Positions 44,491 to 53,286 of a stretch of 64,000 nt of DNA are shown in pieces. The stretch lies in the NCBI RefSeq assembly GCF_009739905.1, contig NZ_CP034279.1, positions 1,612,001-1,676,000 on the forward strand, in the 5' to 3' direction. The stretch comes from Streptomyces ficellus. GTDB lineage: Bacteria; Actinomycetota; Actinomycetes; Streptomycetales; Streptomycetaceae. The notes under the pieces are model-generated. The model was not told the DNA's origin. It was given only the letters and a program-made list of their open reading frames with translations, and searched no databases. Within the stretch, counting starts at the first letter, position 1, and each line of letters opens with the position of its first letter. The translations under genes and the position numbers were made by a program.

Positions 44491-45177
44491 TCAGCGCTCG
44501 AACCGGTACCCCATGCCGGGCTCGGTGATGAAGTGCCGGGGGTGCGAGGGGTCGGCCTCCAGCTTCCGGCGCAGCTGGGCCATGTAGACCCTCAGGTAGT
44601 TGGTCTCGGTGCCGTACGACGGCCCCCAGACCTCCTGGAGCAGCTGTTTCTGGCTGACGAGCCGGCCGCCGTTGCGGACCAGGACCTCCAGCAGGTGCCA
44701 TTCGGTGGGCGTCAGGCGGACGTCCCGCCCCTCGCGCTGGACCTTCTTGGCCGCGAGGTCGACCGTGAAGCCCGCCGTCTCGACGACGACCGTGCCGTCG
44801 TCGGCGCCGCCGACCGGTTCGGCCCGGCGCACGGCGGCGCGCAGGCGGGCCAGCAGCTCGTCCATGCCGAACGGCTTGGTGACGTAGTCGTCGGCGCCGG
44901 CGTCCAGGGCCTCGACCTTCTCGTCGGAGGTCTGGCGGGCGGAGAGCACCAGGATCGGTACCCGGGTCCAGCCGCGCAGCCCCCTGATCACGTCGACGCC
45001 GTCCATGTCGGGCAGGCCCAGGTCGAGGATGACGACGTCGGGGTGGCGCCCGGCGGCGAGCTCCAGCGCGGTCGCGCCGTCGGGCGCCGCGTCGACCTCG
45101 TACTTGCGCGCCTTCAGGTTGATCACGAGGGCGCGTACGATCTGCGGCTCGTCGTCGACCACGAGCACCCGCGTCAT
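44491..45177 (-). CDS. kdpE: Potassium-responsive response regulator KdpE
   Basis: A 228-residue OmpR-family regulator. The receiver has the acidic pair VVDDE, the phosphoacceptor D52 in VVILDLGLPDMDG and the conserved lysine in YVTKPFG. The C-terminal winged helix ends with TNYLRVYMAQLRRKLE and a GYRF motif. It is coupled to kdpD by a four-base overlap. It normally activates kdpFABC when potassium is scarce; those pump genes are not in this window. The open frame continues far upstream through kdpD, but the ATG at 45177 is the real start by family length. Confidence 0.93.
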   Translation of the reverse strand: MTRVLVVDDEPQIVRALVINLKARKYEVDAAPDGATALELAAGRHPDVVILDLGLPDMDGVDVIRGLRGWTRVPILVLSARQTSDEKVEALDAGADDYVTKPFGMDELLARLRAAVRRAEPVGGADDGTVVVETAGFTVDLAAKKVQREGRDVRLTPTEWHLLEVLVRNGGRLVSQKQLLQEVWGPSYGTETNYLRVYMAQLRRKLEADPSHPRHFITEPGMGYRFER

Positions 45178-47726
45178 GAGGGGCCTGCTTTCTCCAGCGA
45201 GGGGACGTGAGGTGGGGCGGCGGCCGCGGTGGCGGCCGCCCGGAGGGTGAGGACCATCGTCAGGCCGCCGCCGGGCGTGTCCTCGGCCGTGATGGTGCCG
45301 CCCATGGCCTCCACGAACCCGCGGGCGACGGCGAGCCCGAGGCCCACTCCGGCGCCGCGCGGGGCGTCGCCGTAGCGCTGGAAGGGGGCGAAGATCCGGT
45401 CCTTGGCCTCGTCGGGCACCCCGCTGCCCCGGTCGACGACCCGCAGCTCGACGCGGTCGGCCATGGCGCTGGCCGACACGAGGACGGGCGCTGCCGAGGC
45501 GCTGTGCTTGACAGCGTTCTCGACGACGTTGGCGACGGCCCGTTCGAGCAGGCCCTTGTCGACCTCGACCATGGGCAGGCTCTCGGGGATGTCCAGCTCG
45601 GCGCTGCCGTCCGGTACGCCGCCGAGCGCCATGGGGACGACCTCGTCGAGGTCGATGGCGCGGATCAGCGGGGTCACGGTGCCGGTCTGTAGGCGGGACA
45701 TGTCGAGGAGGTTGCCGACCAGGTGGTCGAGCCGGTCGGCGCCCGCCTCGATGCCTTCGAGGAGCTCGGCGCGGTCCTCCTCGGACCACTCGACGTCGTC
45801 GGACCGCAGCGACGACACGGCGGCCTTGATGCCGGCGAGCGGGGTGCGCAGGTCGTGGCTGACGGCCGCGAGGAGCGACGTACGGATCTTGTTGCCCTCG
45901 GCGAGCTTGCGGGCCTCCTCGGCCTCGCCGACCAGGCGCTGGCGGTCCAGGACGACGGCGGCCTGGGCGGCGAAGGCGCCCAGCACGCGGCGGTCCTCGG
46001 CGGGCAGGACGCGGCCGGACAGGGCGAGCGCCATGTGGTCGCCGACGGGCATGTCGACGTCGGCGTCCTCGGGCCGGGCGACGGGGCTGGGTCCGACGCT
46101 GCCCGCTCGGGTCCACGGTTCGACGTCGTTCTCGCGCTCCAGGAGGGCCACCGACTCCATGGAGAACGTCTCGCGGACGCGTTCGAGCAGGGCGTCGAGG
46201 GCGGTCTCGCCGCGCAGCACGCTGCCGGCCAGGAAGGACAGCACCTCGGACTCGGCCCTCAGCCGGGCGGCCTGGTGGGTGCGCCGGGCGGCCAGGTCGA
46301 CGACGGAGGCGACGGAGACGGCGACGCCGAAGAAGACGGCGATCGCGACGATGTTCCTGGGGTCGGCGATGGTGAACCGGTACAGGGGCGGGGCGAAGAA
46401 CCAGTTGAGCAGCAGGGAGCCGAAGGCGGCGGACGCGAGGGACGGGGCCAGGCCGCCGAGCAGCGCGGACGCCACGGTCAGCGACAGGAACAGCAGCATG
46501 TCGTTGGCGAGGCCGGGGTCCGCCTCGATGTGGGTGAGCACCAGGGCGAGCAGGGCGGGGCCGCCGACGCCGGTCGCCCAGCCCCAGATGATCCTGGAGC
46601 GGCCGAGGCGGGCGCCGCGGGCGACGGGCAGGCCCCGGCCGCGGGCGACCTCCTCGTGGGTGACGATGTGGACGTCGAGGTCGGGTCCGGAGTCGCGGGC
46701 GACGGTGGCGCCGACGCCGGGGCCGAAGACGTACTGCCAGGCCTTGCGGCGGCTGGAGCCGAGCACGATCTGGGTGGCGTTGACCCCGCGCGCGAACTCC
46801 AGCAGCGCGGAGGGGACGTCGTCGCCTATGACGTGGTGGAAGGAGCCGCCGAGGTCCTCGACGAGGGTGCGCTGGACGGCCAGTTCCTTGGGGGACGCGG
46901 ATGTGAGGCCGTCGCTGCGGGCGATGTAGACGGCGAGGATCTCGCTGCCGGAGCCCTTGGCCGCCATCCGGGAGGCGCGGCGGATCAGGGTGCGGCCCTC
47001 GGGCCCGCCGGTGAGTCCGACGACGATGCGTTCGCGGGCCTGCCAGGTGGTGCGGATGTTGTGCTCGCCGCGGTACTGCTGGAGGTATTCGTCGACGCGG
47101 TCGGCGGTCCACAGCAGGGCGAGCTCGCGCAGGGCGGTGAGGTTGCCGGGGCGGAAGTAGTTGGACAGGGCCGCGTCGACCTTGTCGGGCTGGTAGATGT
47201 TGCCGTGGGCCATGCGGCGGCGCAGCGCCTGGGGCGACATGTCGACCAGTTCGATCTGGTCGGCGCGGCGCACGACCTCGTCGGGGACGGTCTCCTGCTG
47301 CCGTACGCCGGTTATGGACTCGACGACGTCGCCGAGCGACTCCAGGTGCTGGATGTTGACGGTGGAGATGACGTCGATCCCGGCGGCCAGCAGTTCCTCG
47401 ACGTCCTGCCAGCGTTTGGCGTTGCGCGAGCCGGGGACGTTGGTGTGGGCCAGCTCGTCCACGAGCGCGACGGCGGGCCGCCGCTCCAGCACCGCGTCCA
47501 CGTCCATCTCGGCGAAGACGGTGCCGCGGTGGGGAAGCTCCTGGCGCGGTATTCGTTCGAGGCCGTGGAGCAGCACTTCGGTGCGGGGCCGCTCGTGGTG
47601 CTCGACGACGGCGATGGCGCAGTCGGTGCCGCGCTCGACACGGCGGTGCGCCTCGGAGAGCATCGCGTACGTCTTGCCGACGCCCGGTGCCGCACCGAGG
47701 TAGATCCGAAGCTTGCCGCGTCCCAT
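45174..47726 (-). CDS. kdpD: Potassium-responsive sensor histidine kinase KdpD
   Basis: An 850-residue sensor. The N-terminal KdpD domain has Walker A GAAPGVGKTYAML and is followed by a Usp domain (GLTGGPEGRTLIRR to VLGSSRRKAW). Four closely spaced membrane helices (DUF4118) lie around residues 400-500 (FGSLLLNWFFAPPLYRF within them), then a GAF-like region. The kinase core has the H-box AVSHDLRTPLAGIK, N-box NVVENAVKHS and G-boxes DRGSGVPDEAKDRIF and GVGLGLAVARGF. It is complete compared with the ~850-900-residue family. It signals low potassium or turgor to KdpE. Confidence 0.95.
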   Translation of the reverse strand: MGRGKLRIYLGAAPGVGKTYAMLSEAHRRVERGTDCAIAVVEHHERPRTEVLLHGLERIPRQELPHRGTVFAEMDVDAVLERRPAVALVDELAHTNVPGSRNAKRWQDVEELLAAGIDVISTVNIQHLESLGDVVESITGVRQQETVPDEVVRRADQIELVDMSPQALRRRMAHGNIYQPDKVDAALSNYFRPGNLTALRELALLWTADRVDEYLQQYRGEHNIRTTWQARERIVVGLTGGPEGRTLIRRASRMAAKGSGSEILAVYIARSDGLTSASPKELAVQRTLVEDLGGSFHHVIGDDVPSALLEFARGVNATQIVLGSSRRKAWQYVFGPGVGATVARDSGPDLDVHIVTHEEVARGRGLPVARGARLGRSRIIWGWATGVGGPALLALVLTHIEADPGLANDMLLFLSLTVASALLGGLAPSLASAAFGSLLLNWFFAPPLYRFTIADPRNIVAIAVFFGVAVSVASVVDLAARRTHQAARLRAESEVLSFLAGSVLRGETALDALLERVRETFSMESVALLERENDVEPWTRAGSVGPSPVARPEDADVDMPVGDHMALALSGRVLPAEDRRVLGAFAAQAAVVLDRQRLVGEAEEARKLAEGNKIRTSLLAAVSHDLRTPLAGIKAAVSSLRSDDVEWSEEDRAELLEGIEAGADRLDHLVGNLLDMSRLQTGTVTPLIRAIDLDEVVPMALGGVPDGSAELDIPESLPMVEVDKGLLERAVANVVENAVKHSASAAPVLVSASAMADRVELRVVDRGSGVPDEAKDRIFAPFQRYGDAPRGAGVGLGLAVARGFVEAMGGTITAEDTPGGGLTMVLTLRAAATAAAAPPHVPSLEKAGPS

Positions 47727-47850
47727 GGCCCCATTGTCGTGCTCGTGTGGTCGTCTGCTGGTGCGTAGACCTTACGACCGGTGGCTGCGGCAAACCGGAC
47801 ACGGGGGTCGGTTCCCGGGCGTCTTGACGGGATTCTGATGGGCGCGCGCA

Positions 47851-47962
47851 CGGACGGTGCGGTGGGCCGCACCCTTCGTACCCGGACGGCGCGGTGGGCC
47901 GCACCCTTCGCACCCGGACAGCGCGGTGGGCCGCACCCCCTCGTACCGGGTGCGGCCCACCG
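47851..47962. terminator. Terminator with three tandem 32-base left arms
   Basis: A 32-base unit containing GGTGGGCCGCACCC is repeated three times at exact 32-base period (47851, 47883, 47915). A single complementary arm GGGTGCGGCCCACCG (47948-47962) follows. Any of the three copies could pair with it, and the third is adjacent. It lies between kdpD and the DUF3710 gene, both minus-strand, so it would end the dut-DUF3710 transcript. Confidence 0.8.
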
Positions 47963-47978
47963 TCGTCGGGTCCTGCGC

Positions 47979-48743
47979 TCAGCGGACCTCGGTGATCTCC
48001 GGGCCCCGCTGGAGCTGGCCCATGCCGCCCGAGAAGCGCGAGGACTCCTGGTCCTCCTGCTGGACGCCCTCGGGCACCATCTGCGCGTCGTCGGGCAGCT
48101 TCAGGACGATCGGGTCGCGCGGGGCCATCGGGCCCTCGCCGCGTACGACGACGGTGTCGCGGAAGATCTGCTCCAGCAGCCCCGCGGCCTCCGGCTGCAC
48201 CGCGCCCTGCCCGGAGATGACCCCGCGCAGGAACCACCGGGGGCCGTCCACGCCGACGAACCGCACCAGCTGGACGCCACCGGTGCCGTCCGGCAGCTTC
48301 ACCGGCACCTGGGCGCGCAGCTCCCACCCGAGCGGGCCCTCGACCTCGTCGATGACGCCGCCCTGCTGGGTGATGCCGGAGGCGATCTCCTCGCGGACCT
48401 CGCCCCAGATGCCCTCTTTCTTCGGGGCGGCGAACGCCTGCAGCTGGATGGCGCTGTCGCGCAGCACCACCGTCGCCGCGACGATCGCGTCGCCCGCGAC
48501 CTCCACGCGCAGTTCCATGCCCTCGACCCCGGGCACGAACATGCCGCCCAGGTCGACCCGGCCCTCTTCCGGCCTGGGGGCCTCGGAGACGTCCCAGGGG
48601 CCGTCGGGCCGCGGCGCCGGCGGAAGGTTCACCCGGCGCGGCTCGCTGTCCGCCGCGTCGTCAGTGCCGACCTCGTCGACGACCTGCTCGGCCTCGCCCG
48701 CTGCGTCGGCAGCGGCTCCGCTCTTCTTGCGACGTCCGAACAC
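47979..48743 (-). CDS. DUF3710 domain-containing protein
   Basis: A 254-residue protein of the actinobacterial DUF3710 family, which is always near dut. The typical beginning FGRRKKSG and the body GRVDLGGMFVPGVEGMELRV, FAAPKKEGIWGEVREEI and RFVGVDGPRWFLRGV are visible. Function is unknown; no membrane segment or catalytic motif is seen. GTG at 48743 with AAGGACAG upstream is used. It starts one base after the dut stop codon and is co-transcribed with it. Confidence 0.9.
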   Translation of the reverse strand: MFGRRKKSGAAADAAGEAEQVVDEVGTDDAADSEPRRVNLPPAPRPDGPWDVSEAPRPEEGRVDLGGMFVPGVEGMELRVEVAGDAIVAATVVLRDSAIQLQAFAAPKKEGIWGEVREEIASGITQQGGVIDEVEGPLGWELRAQVPVKLPDGTGGVQLVRFVGVDGPRWFLRGVISGQGAVQPEAAGLLEQIFRDTVVVRGEGPMAPRDPIVLKLPDDAQMVPEGVQQEDQESSRFSGGMGQLQRGPEITEVR

Positions 48744-48744
48744 G

Positions 48745-49257
48745 TCACTGTCCTTCCCGGTCGGATACGACCGAAGCGTATCGATTCCCACCCGTCCAGC
48801 CCTCCGTGGCGGCATGACCGCCGGTGGACCCGAAGCCCCCCTCGGCCCGCGCCGAGCCGGGAAGCTCCGCCACCTCGTGGAAGCGGACCTTCTCGACCTG
48901 CTGAACGACCAGTTGGGCGATCCGGTCGAACCGTTCGAACCGGACGCTCTCGCGCGGGTCCAGGTTGACCACGATCACCTTGATCTCCCCACGGTACCCG
49001 GCATCCACCGTCCCCGGGGCATTCACCAGGGCCACTCCGCAACGAGCTGCGAGCCCCGAACGCGGGTGCACGAAGGCCGCGTACCCGTCGGGCAGGGCGA
49101 TGGACACCCCGGTGGGCAGGACCGCGCGCTCGCCGGGGGCCAGCTCGGCGGCCTCGGTGGTGACGAGATCGGCGCCCGCGTCGCCCGGGTGCCCGTACGA
49201 CGGAATCGGCACCTCCGGGTCCACGCGGCGGATCAGGACGTCGACGGGGTTACGCAT
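48745..49257 (-). CDS. dut: dUTP diphosphatase
   Basis: A 170-residue trimeric dUTPase that cleaves dUTP to dUMP and pyrophosphate, keeping uracil out of DNA and feeding dTMP synthesis. All five motifs are present: AGADL, PRSGLA, GTVDAGYRGEI with the catalytic Asp, RIAQLVV, and GFGSTG in the C-terminal arm. The tail after motif five is longer than in many bacteria. Its ATG overlaps the stop of the thioesterase gene by one base and DUF3710 follows directly. Confidence 0.96.
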   Translation of the reverse strand: MRNPVDVLIRRVDPEVPIPSYGHPGDAGADLVTTEAAELAPGERAVLPTGVSIALPDGYAAFVHPRSGLAARCGVALVNAPGTVDAGYRGEIKVIVVNLDPRESVRFERFDRIAQLVVQQVEKVRFHEVAELPGSARAEGGFGSTGGHAATEGWTGGNRYASVVSDREGQ

Positions 49258-49832
49258 CAGGGGTTCACCTCGAAGGCGCGGGCGCGCCGGACCTGGTCGG
49301 GGTCGGCCATCGCCGCGCGGATCTCGTCCGGGCGGCCGTTGTCGATGAAGTGGTCGACCTTCACCTCGATGAAGAGGGCCTCGGCGCGGACCGCCACGGC
49401 CCCCTCGGGGCCGCCGATCCGGCCCGTGGCCCTGGAGTAGATCTTGCGGCCGTGCACGGCGGTGATCTCGGCCTCCAGGTGCAGCACCGTGCCGACGGGC
49501 ACCGGGCGCACGTAGTCGGTCTCCAGCCGGCCGGTCACCGCGATGACCCGCAGCAGCCAGTTCAGCGAGCCGAGCGTCTCGTCGAGCGCGGTGGCGAGGA
49601 CGCCGCCGTGGGCCAGGCCGGGGGCGCCCTGGTGGTCGATCGTGACCGTGAACTCGGCGGTCACCGTGACGCCCTCACCGGCCCGTGCCGCCAGGTGCAG
49701 CCCGTGGGGCTGACCGCCGCCGCACCCGAAGCAGTGCTCGTAGTGGGCGCCCAGGAGCTCGCCCGGGGCGGGCGCGTCGGGGTGCCGTACCGGCGGTATG
49801 GCGTCGGCGGGAGGCGTCAGTGCAGTGCTCAC
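49257..49832 (-). CDS. PaaI-type hotdog-fold thioesterase
   Basis: A 191-residue hotdog-fold acyl-CoA thioesterase. The central helix and catalytic turn read GAPGLAHGGVLATALDETLG, here seen as LAHGGVLATALDE, with the family HGG motif and following Asp/Glu. CFGCGGGQPHGLHL before it is typical of this subfamily. The GTG at 49832 is chosen; the open frame extends upstream but crosses the divergent DUF3093 gene. First gene of the thioesterase-dut-DUF3710 operon. The acyl substrate is unknown. Confidence 0.88.
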   Translation of the reverse strand: MSTALTPPADAIPPVRHPDAPAPGELLGAHYEHCFGCGGGQPHGLHLAARAGEGVTVTAEFTVTIDHQGAPGLAHGGVLATALDETLGSLNWLLRVIAVTGRLETDYVRPVPVGTVLHLEAEITAVHGRKIYSRATGRIGGPEGAVAVRAEALFIEVKVDHFIDNGRPDEIRAAMADPDQVRRARAFEVNP

Positions 49833-49890
49833 AGCGGGAGACCTTACCCGCGCGGTGGGCCACCGGTCGCGCCGTGCCAAGCTTGGGTGT

Positions 49891-50394
49891 ATGCAGCCTT
49901 CCGCAGCGGCTTCCGACCCGGCCCCGGCCACGGCCTTGGCCCCGCAGTACGACGAACGACTCACCGCTCCCCGCTCCTGGTGGCTGATGGCCGCCCTGGT
50001 GGGGGTGTCGGGCGCTCTGATCATGCTGCCGCTGGGCACGCTGCCCATGCTGGGCGGGCTGATCCTCGCGGGCGCGCTGGCGGCGATGGCCGTGAGTTCG
50101 TACGGCTCGGCCCGGATCCGGGTGGTGGCGGGCTCGCTGGTCGCGGGCGACGCCCGGATCCCGGTGTCGGCGCTCGGTGAGCCCGAGGTGCTGGACGCCG
50201 AGGAGGCGCGCGCCTGGCGCACGCACAAGGCGGACACGCGCGCGTTCATGCTGCTGCGCGGCTACGTCCCGGAGGCGGTACGCGTCGAGGTCGTCGACCC
50301 GGCCGATCCGACGCCCTACCTGTACCTGTCCAGCCGTGACCCGAAGGCCCTGGCGGCGGCGCTGACGGCCGTCCGGGGGCGGGAGCAGGCGTAG
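49891..50394 (+). CDS. DUF3093 family membrane protein
   Basis: A 167-residue protein with two adjacent membrane helices (WWLMAALVGVSGALIMLPLG and LGGLILAGALAAMAVSSYG) and a C-terminal soluble domain ending YLYLSSRDPKALAAAL. This is the actinobacterial DUF3093 pattern, kept next to dut. Function unknown. Translation starts at ATG 49891, 58 bases from the divergent thioesterase start, so the two genes share a short promoter region. Confidence 0.88.
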   Translation: MQPSAAASDPAPATALAPQYDERLTAPRSWWLMAALVGVSGALIMLPLGTLPMLGGLILAGALAAMAVSSYGSARIRVVAGSLVAGDARIPVSALGEPEVLDAEEARAWRTHKADTRAFMLLRGYVPEAVRVEVVDPADPTPYLYLSSRDPKALAAALTAVRGREQA

Positions 50395-50430
50395 GGGCGG
50401 GCACAGGGCGCGCAGCCGGTCGGGGCGGCG

Positions 50431-51357
50431 CTAGAAGCCGATCTCCTTGGGGTTCTCCGGCTGCTCCAGCGGCGGCAGCCGGTCCAGCGCGTCCCAGGGG
50501 ACCTGGCGGCTGCGGAGGTCCTGGCGGATGCGCTCGGCGAGCTTCTTGGTGTCGCGCCGGTTCATGACGGCACCGACCGCGGCCCCGACCATGAACGGCA
50601 TCAGGTTCGGCAGGTTGCGCATCATGCGCTTCATGATCTGCTGGCGCAGTTCGCGCTTCATCCGGCCGCCGAAGGCGGCGTTGACGGTGGCGGGCTTGGT
50701 GACGTCGATGCCCCGCTCCTCCGTCCAGGAGGTCAGGTACGCCGTCGCGCGCTCCTTGAGGTTGCCGGGCGGTCGCTGTCCGTAGACCTCGTGGAGCTCG
50801 GCGATGAGCTTCAGCTCGATCGCCGCCACGCCCGTGATCTCGGCGGCCATCTCGGCCGGCATCGCGGGCGGTACGGGGAGCATGGCGGCCGCGCCGACGC
50901 CGGCGCCCACGGTGGAGGTGGCGTTGGCCGCGCCCGCGATGAGCTTGTCCGCGAGCTGTTCGGGGGTCAGGCCCGGGAACTGCCGCCGCAGGGTGGCGAG
51001 GTCCCGGACGGGAACGCGGGGCGCGTTCTCGATGAGCCGGTCGGCGAGGTGGGCGATGCCCGCCCTGGCGCCCTCGCGGCTCTTGAGTACGCCACGCCTG
51101 ACGGCGTCGAGGCGCCGTTCCGCGGCGGGCGTGCCGTACGTCGTGGTCCGGTCGGCCGGCGCCCCCGCCCTTCCGGCTGCCTCGAGCGAGGCCGAGGGGC
51201 CCCGCTCGTCGTCACGCGCGCCGGGGGAGGGCAGGAGGACGGAGGGCTCGGCGGGCGCGTGCTGGGCGCCTGGTGCCGGACCTGTGCCGCCCTGGTACGC
51301 CTCCGGCTTCCTACGGAGCCGGAAGCGTCGCTTCCGAGACGGGGTGTCGCCTGCCAC
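50431..51357 (-). CDS. Conserved actinobacterial protein, EcsC-like
   Basis: A 308-residue protein. After an unstructured basic N-terminus (SRKRRFRLRRK) comes a helical domain with alanine/glycine-rich hydrophobic helices: GAANATSTVGAGVGAAAMLP, AEMAAEITGVAAIELKLIAE, LHEVYGQR and NLMPFMVGAAVGAVMNRR. This resembles the EcsC family, but I rate that assignment as moderate. It starts with GTG at 51357 and ends 37 bases from the convergent DUF3093 gene. Function unknown. Confidence 0.75.
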   Translation of the reverse strand: MAGDTPSRKRRFRLRRKPEAYQGGTGPAPGAQHAPAEPSVLLPSPGARDDERGPSASLEAAGRAGAPADRTTTYGTPAAERRLDAVRRGVLKSREGARAGIAHLADRLIENAPRVPVRDLATLRRQFPGLTPEQLADKLIAGAANATSTVGAGVGAAAMLPVPPAMPAEMAAEITGVAAIELKLIAELHEVYGQRPPGNLKERATAYLTSWTEERGIDVTKPATVNAAFGGRMKRELRQQIMKRMMRNLPNLMPFMVGAAVGAVMNRRDTKKLAERIRQDLRSRQVPWDALDRLPPLEQPENPKEIGF

Positions 51358-51369
51358 GGCCGACGGACC

Positions 51370-51666
51370 TCAGTCGCAGTCTCGGCAGATCGGCTGGCCG
51401 TTCTTCTCGCGGGCCAGCTGGCTGCGGTGGTGGACCAGGAAGCAGCTCATGCAGGTGAACTCGTCCGCCTGCTTGGGCAGCACCCGGACGGCCAGCTCCT
51501 CGTTCGAGAGGTCCGCGCCGGGCAGCTCCAGCCCCTCGGCGGCCTCGAACTCGTCGACGTCGACGGTCGAGGTCGACTTGTCGTTGCGCCGGGCCTTCAG
51601 CTCTTCAAGGCTGTCCGAGTCGACGTCGTCGTCGGTCTTGCGTGGGGTGTCGTAATCCGTTGCCAT
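51370..51666 (-). CDS. DUF4193 zinc-ribbon-like protein
   Basis: A 98-residue acidic protein ending in two CxxC pairs (CMSCFLVHHRSQLA and CRDCD), a likely zinc ribbon, as in the actinobacterial DUF4193 family. ATG at 51666 (MATDYDTPRK) follows GGGGGAGAG, much better than the longer reading. It stands 12 bases before the EcsC-like gene on the same strand, so the two are probably an operon. A role in transcription or RNA binding is possible but unknown. Confidence 0.9.
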   Translation of the reverse strand: MATDYDTPRKTDDDVDSDSLEELKARRNDKSTSTVDVDEFEAAEGLELPGADLSNEELAVRVLPKQADEFTCMSCFLVHHRSQLAREKNGQPICRDCD

Positions 51667-52060
51667 GTCGCTCTCCCCCTCTGGGTGGTTGCGGTGTCTC
51701 CAGCGCACGTAACGCGTGAGAGGCCGGACTTGTGCCCGACCTGAGGCGGAGATTTTGCCTCACATCAAGGTCTGTTACTCAATCGACACCCAACCGGACC
51801 CCTCGAGAGTGATCGGGTTTGGATGGCGAACGGGACCGTACACGGTCCGGAGGCCGCGCCTCATCGGCGCCACCCCGTGTACTTCCCGTCATTCGACCCC
51901 CTGGAAACCCGGACTTTTCCTGGTTTTCCGGGGGAATTCTTGATCACGGAGAGTAGATGGCCGGAACGGGTCCCTTGTGATCGATCACACACGGCCCTCC
52001 CGTGATGGGGTCACGAAAATTCCGCGTAAAGCGAACACGTTGGACGGCTCGACCGGCGTG
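51667..52060. promoter_or_regulatory. Promoter region of DUF4193 and end of cutS
   Basis: A 394-base spacer, less GC-rich than its neighbours. It holds the palindrome GGACCGTACACGGTCC (51833-51848), a possible operator. The promoter of the DUF4193 gene must lie in the left part. The cutS transcript ends here. I see no gene. Confidence 0.45.
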
Positions 52061-53284
52061 TCACACCGGAAGCGTGACACGCATGACGAGGCCGCCGCCC
52101 TCGCGGGGCTCCGCGATGATACGGCCCCCGTGAGCCCGCGCGACCGACCGGGCGATCGACAGGCCCAGCCCGACGCCCTTGTCGCTGCCGGTGCGCTCCT
52201 GTCGCAGCCGCCGGAAGGGCTCGAAGAGGTTGTCGATCTCGTACGCCGGGACCACGGGGCCCGTGTTCGACACCACCAGCACCGCCTGCCCCGGCTGCGT
52301 CCCGGTGGTGACCTCCACCCACCCGTCGTCCACGTTGTAGCGCACGGCGTTCTGCACCAGGTTCAGGGCGATACGTTCCAGCAGGACGCCGTTGCCCTGG
52401 ACGGTGGCGGGGGCGCGCTCGCCACGGATCTCCACGCCCTTCGCCTCGGCCTCGGACCTGGTCTGGTCGATGGCGCGCGAGGCGACCTCCGCCAGGTCCA
52501 CCGGCTTGCGCTCCACGACCTCGTTGTCGCTCCGGGCCAGCAGCAGCAGGCCCTCCACGAGCTGCTCGCTGCGCTCGTTGGTGGCCAGCAGCGTCTTGCC
52601 GAGCTGGTGCAGCTCCACGGGCGCCCCGGGGTCCGACAGGTGCACCTCCAGCAGCGTGCGGTTGATCGCCAGCGGCGTCCGCAGCTCGTGCGAGGCGTTG
52701 GCGACGAACCGCTGCTGCGCGGTGAACGCCCGGTCGAGCCGGTCGAGCATGTCGTCGAAGGTGTCGGCGAGCTCCTTGAGCTCGTCGTCCGGGCCGTCCA
52801 GCTCGATCCGGCGGGACAGGTCGGTGCCCGCCACGTTGCGGGCGGTACGGGTGATCCGGCCCAGCGGCGACAGGACGCGGCCCGCCATGGCGTAACCGAA
52901 CGCGAAGGCGATGACGCTCAGGCCCAGCAGGGCGAACAGCGACCGCCGCAGCAGGTCGTCCAGGGCGTGCTGGCGCTGTTCGTTGGCGCAGGAGTTCATC
53001 GCCCGGTTGAACTCGTCGGGTCCGGCCTCGTCCGGGAAGTTGCAGACGTTGCTCGTCACCTGGCCATTGACGATCTTGAACGGGAGCTCGCTGCCGATGT
53101 GCAGGGCCTGGGCGGCGAGCAGGTAGATGATCGACAGCAGCAGGATGCCGGCGATCAGGAACATCCCGCCGTACAGCAGCGTGAGCCGTATGCGGATCGT
53201 CGGCCGCAGCCAGGGGCGCACGGGGTCCCGGGGGTCCCAGGTCGGCTTCGGGGGCGCCTGTGGTGGCGCGGGTGTCGTGGCCAC
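52061..53284 (-). CDS. cutS: Sensor histidine kinase CutS
   Basis: A 407-residue membrane kinase. Two membrane helices (about 37-60 and 113-138) enclose a short extracytoplasmic loop with two cysteines, C81 and C99, the feature of CutS sensors that have been linked to disulfide or secretion stress. HAMP follows, then H-box ASHELRTPLA (H199), N-box NLVQNAVRYN and G-box GVGLGLSIARSV. It ends in a T-L-P-V tail. It is two bases from the response-regulator gene and co-transcribed. Gene order beside DUF4193 and dut matches cutRS of S. coelicolor/S. lividans as I recall it. Confidence 0.88.
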   Translation of the reverse strand: MATTPAPPQAPPKPTWDPRDPVRPWLRPTIRIRLTLLYGGMFLIAGILLLSIIYLLAAQALHIGSELPFKIVNGQVTSNVCNFPDEAGPDEFNRAMNSCANEQRQHALDDLLRRSLFALLGLSVIAFAFGYAMAGRVLSPLGRITRTARNVAGTDLSRRIELDGPDDELKELADTFDDMLDRLDRAFTAQQRFVANASHELRTPLAINRTLLEVHLSDPGAPVELHQLGKTLLATNERSEQLVEGLLLLARSDNEVVERKPVDLAEVASRAIDQTRSEAEAKGVEIRGERAPATVQGNGVLLERIALNLVQNAVRYNVDDGWVEVTTGTQPGQAVLVVSNTGPVVPAYEIDNLFEPFRRLRQERTGSDKGVGLGLSIARSVARAHGGRIIAEPREGGGLVMRVTLPV

Positions 53285-53286
53285 GG

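Noticed and set aside
47851..47962. CRISPR-like array of 32-base units
   Set aside because: The units are directly adjacent with no spacers and are part of a hairpin terminator.
44491..48327. One open frame of 1278 codons reading through kdpE, kdpD and beyond
   Set aside because: Only the last 228 codons are a real gene (kdpE). The rest is an out-of-frame shadow of kdpD and DUF3710, typical of high-GC DNA.
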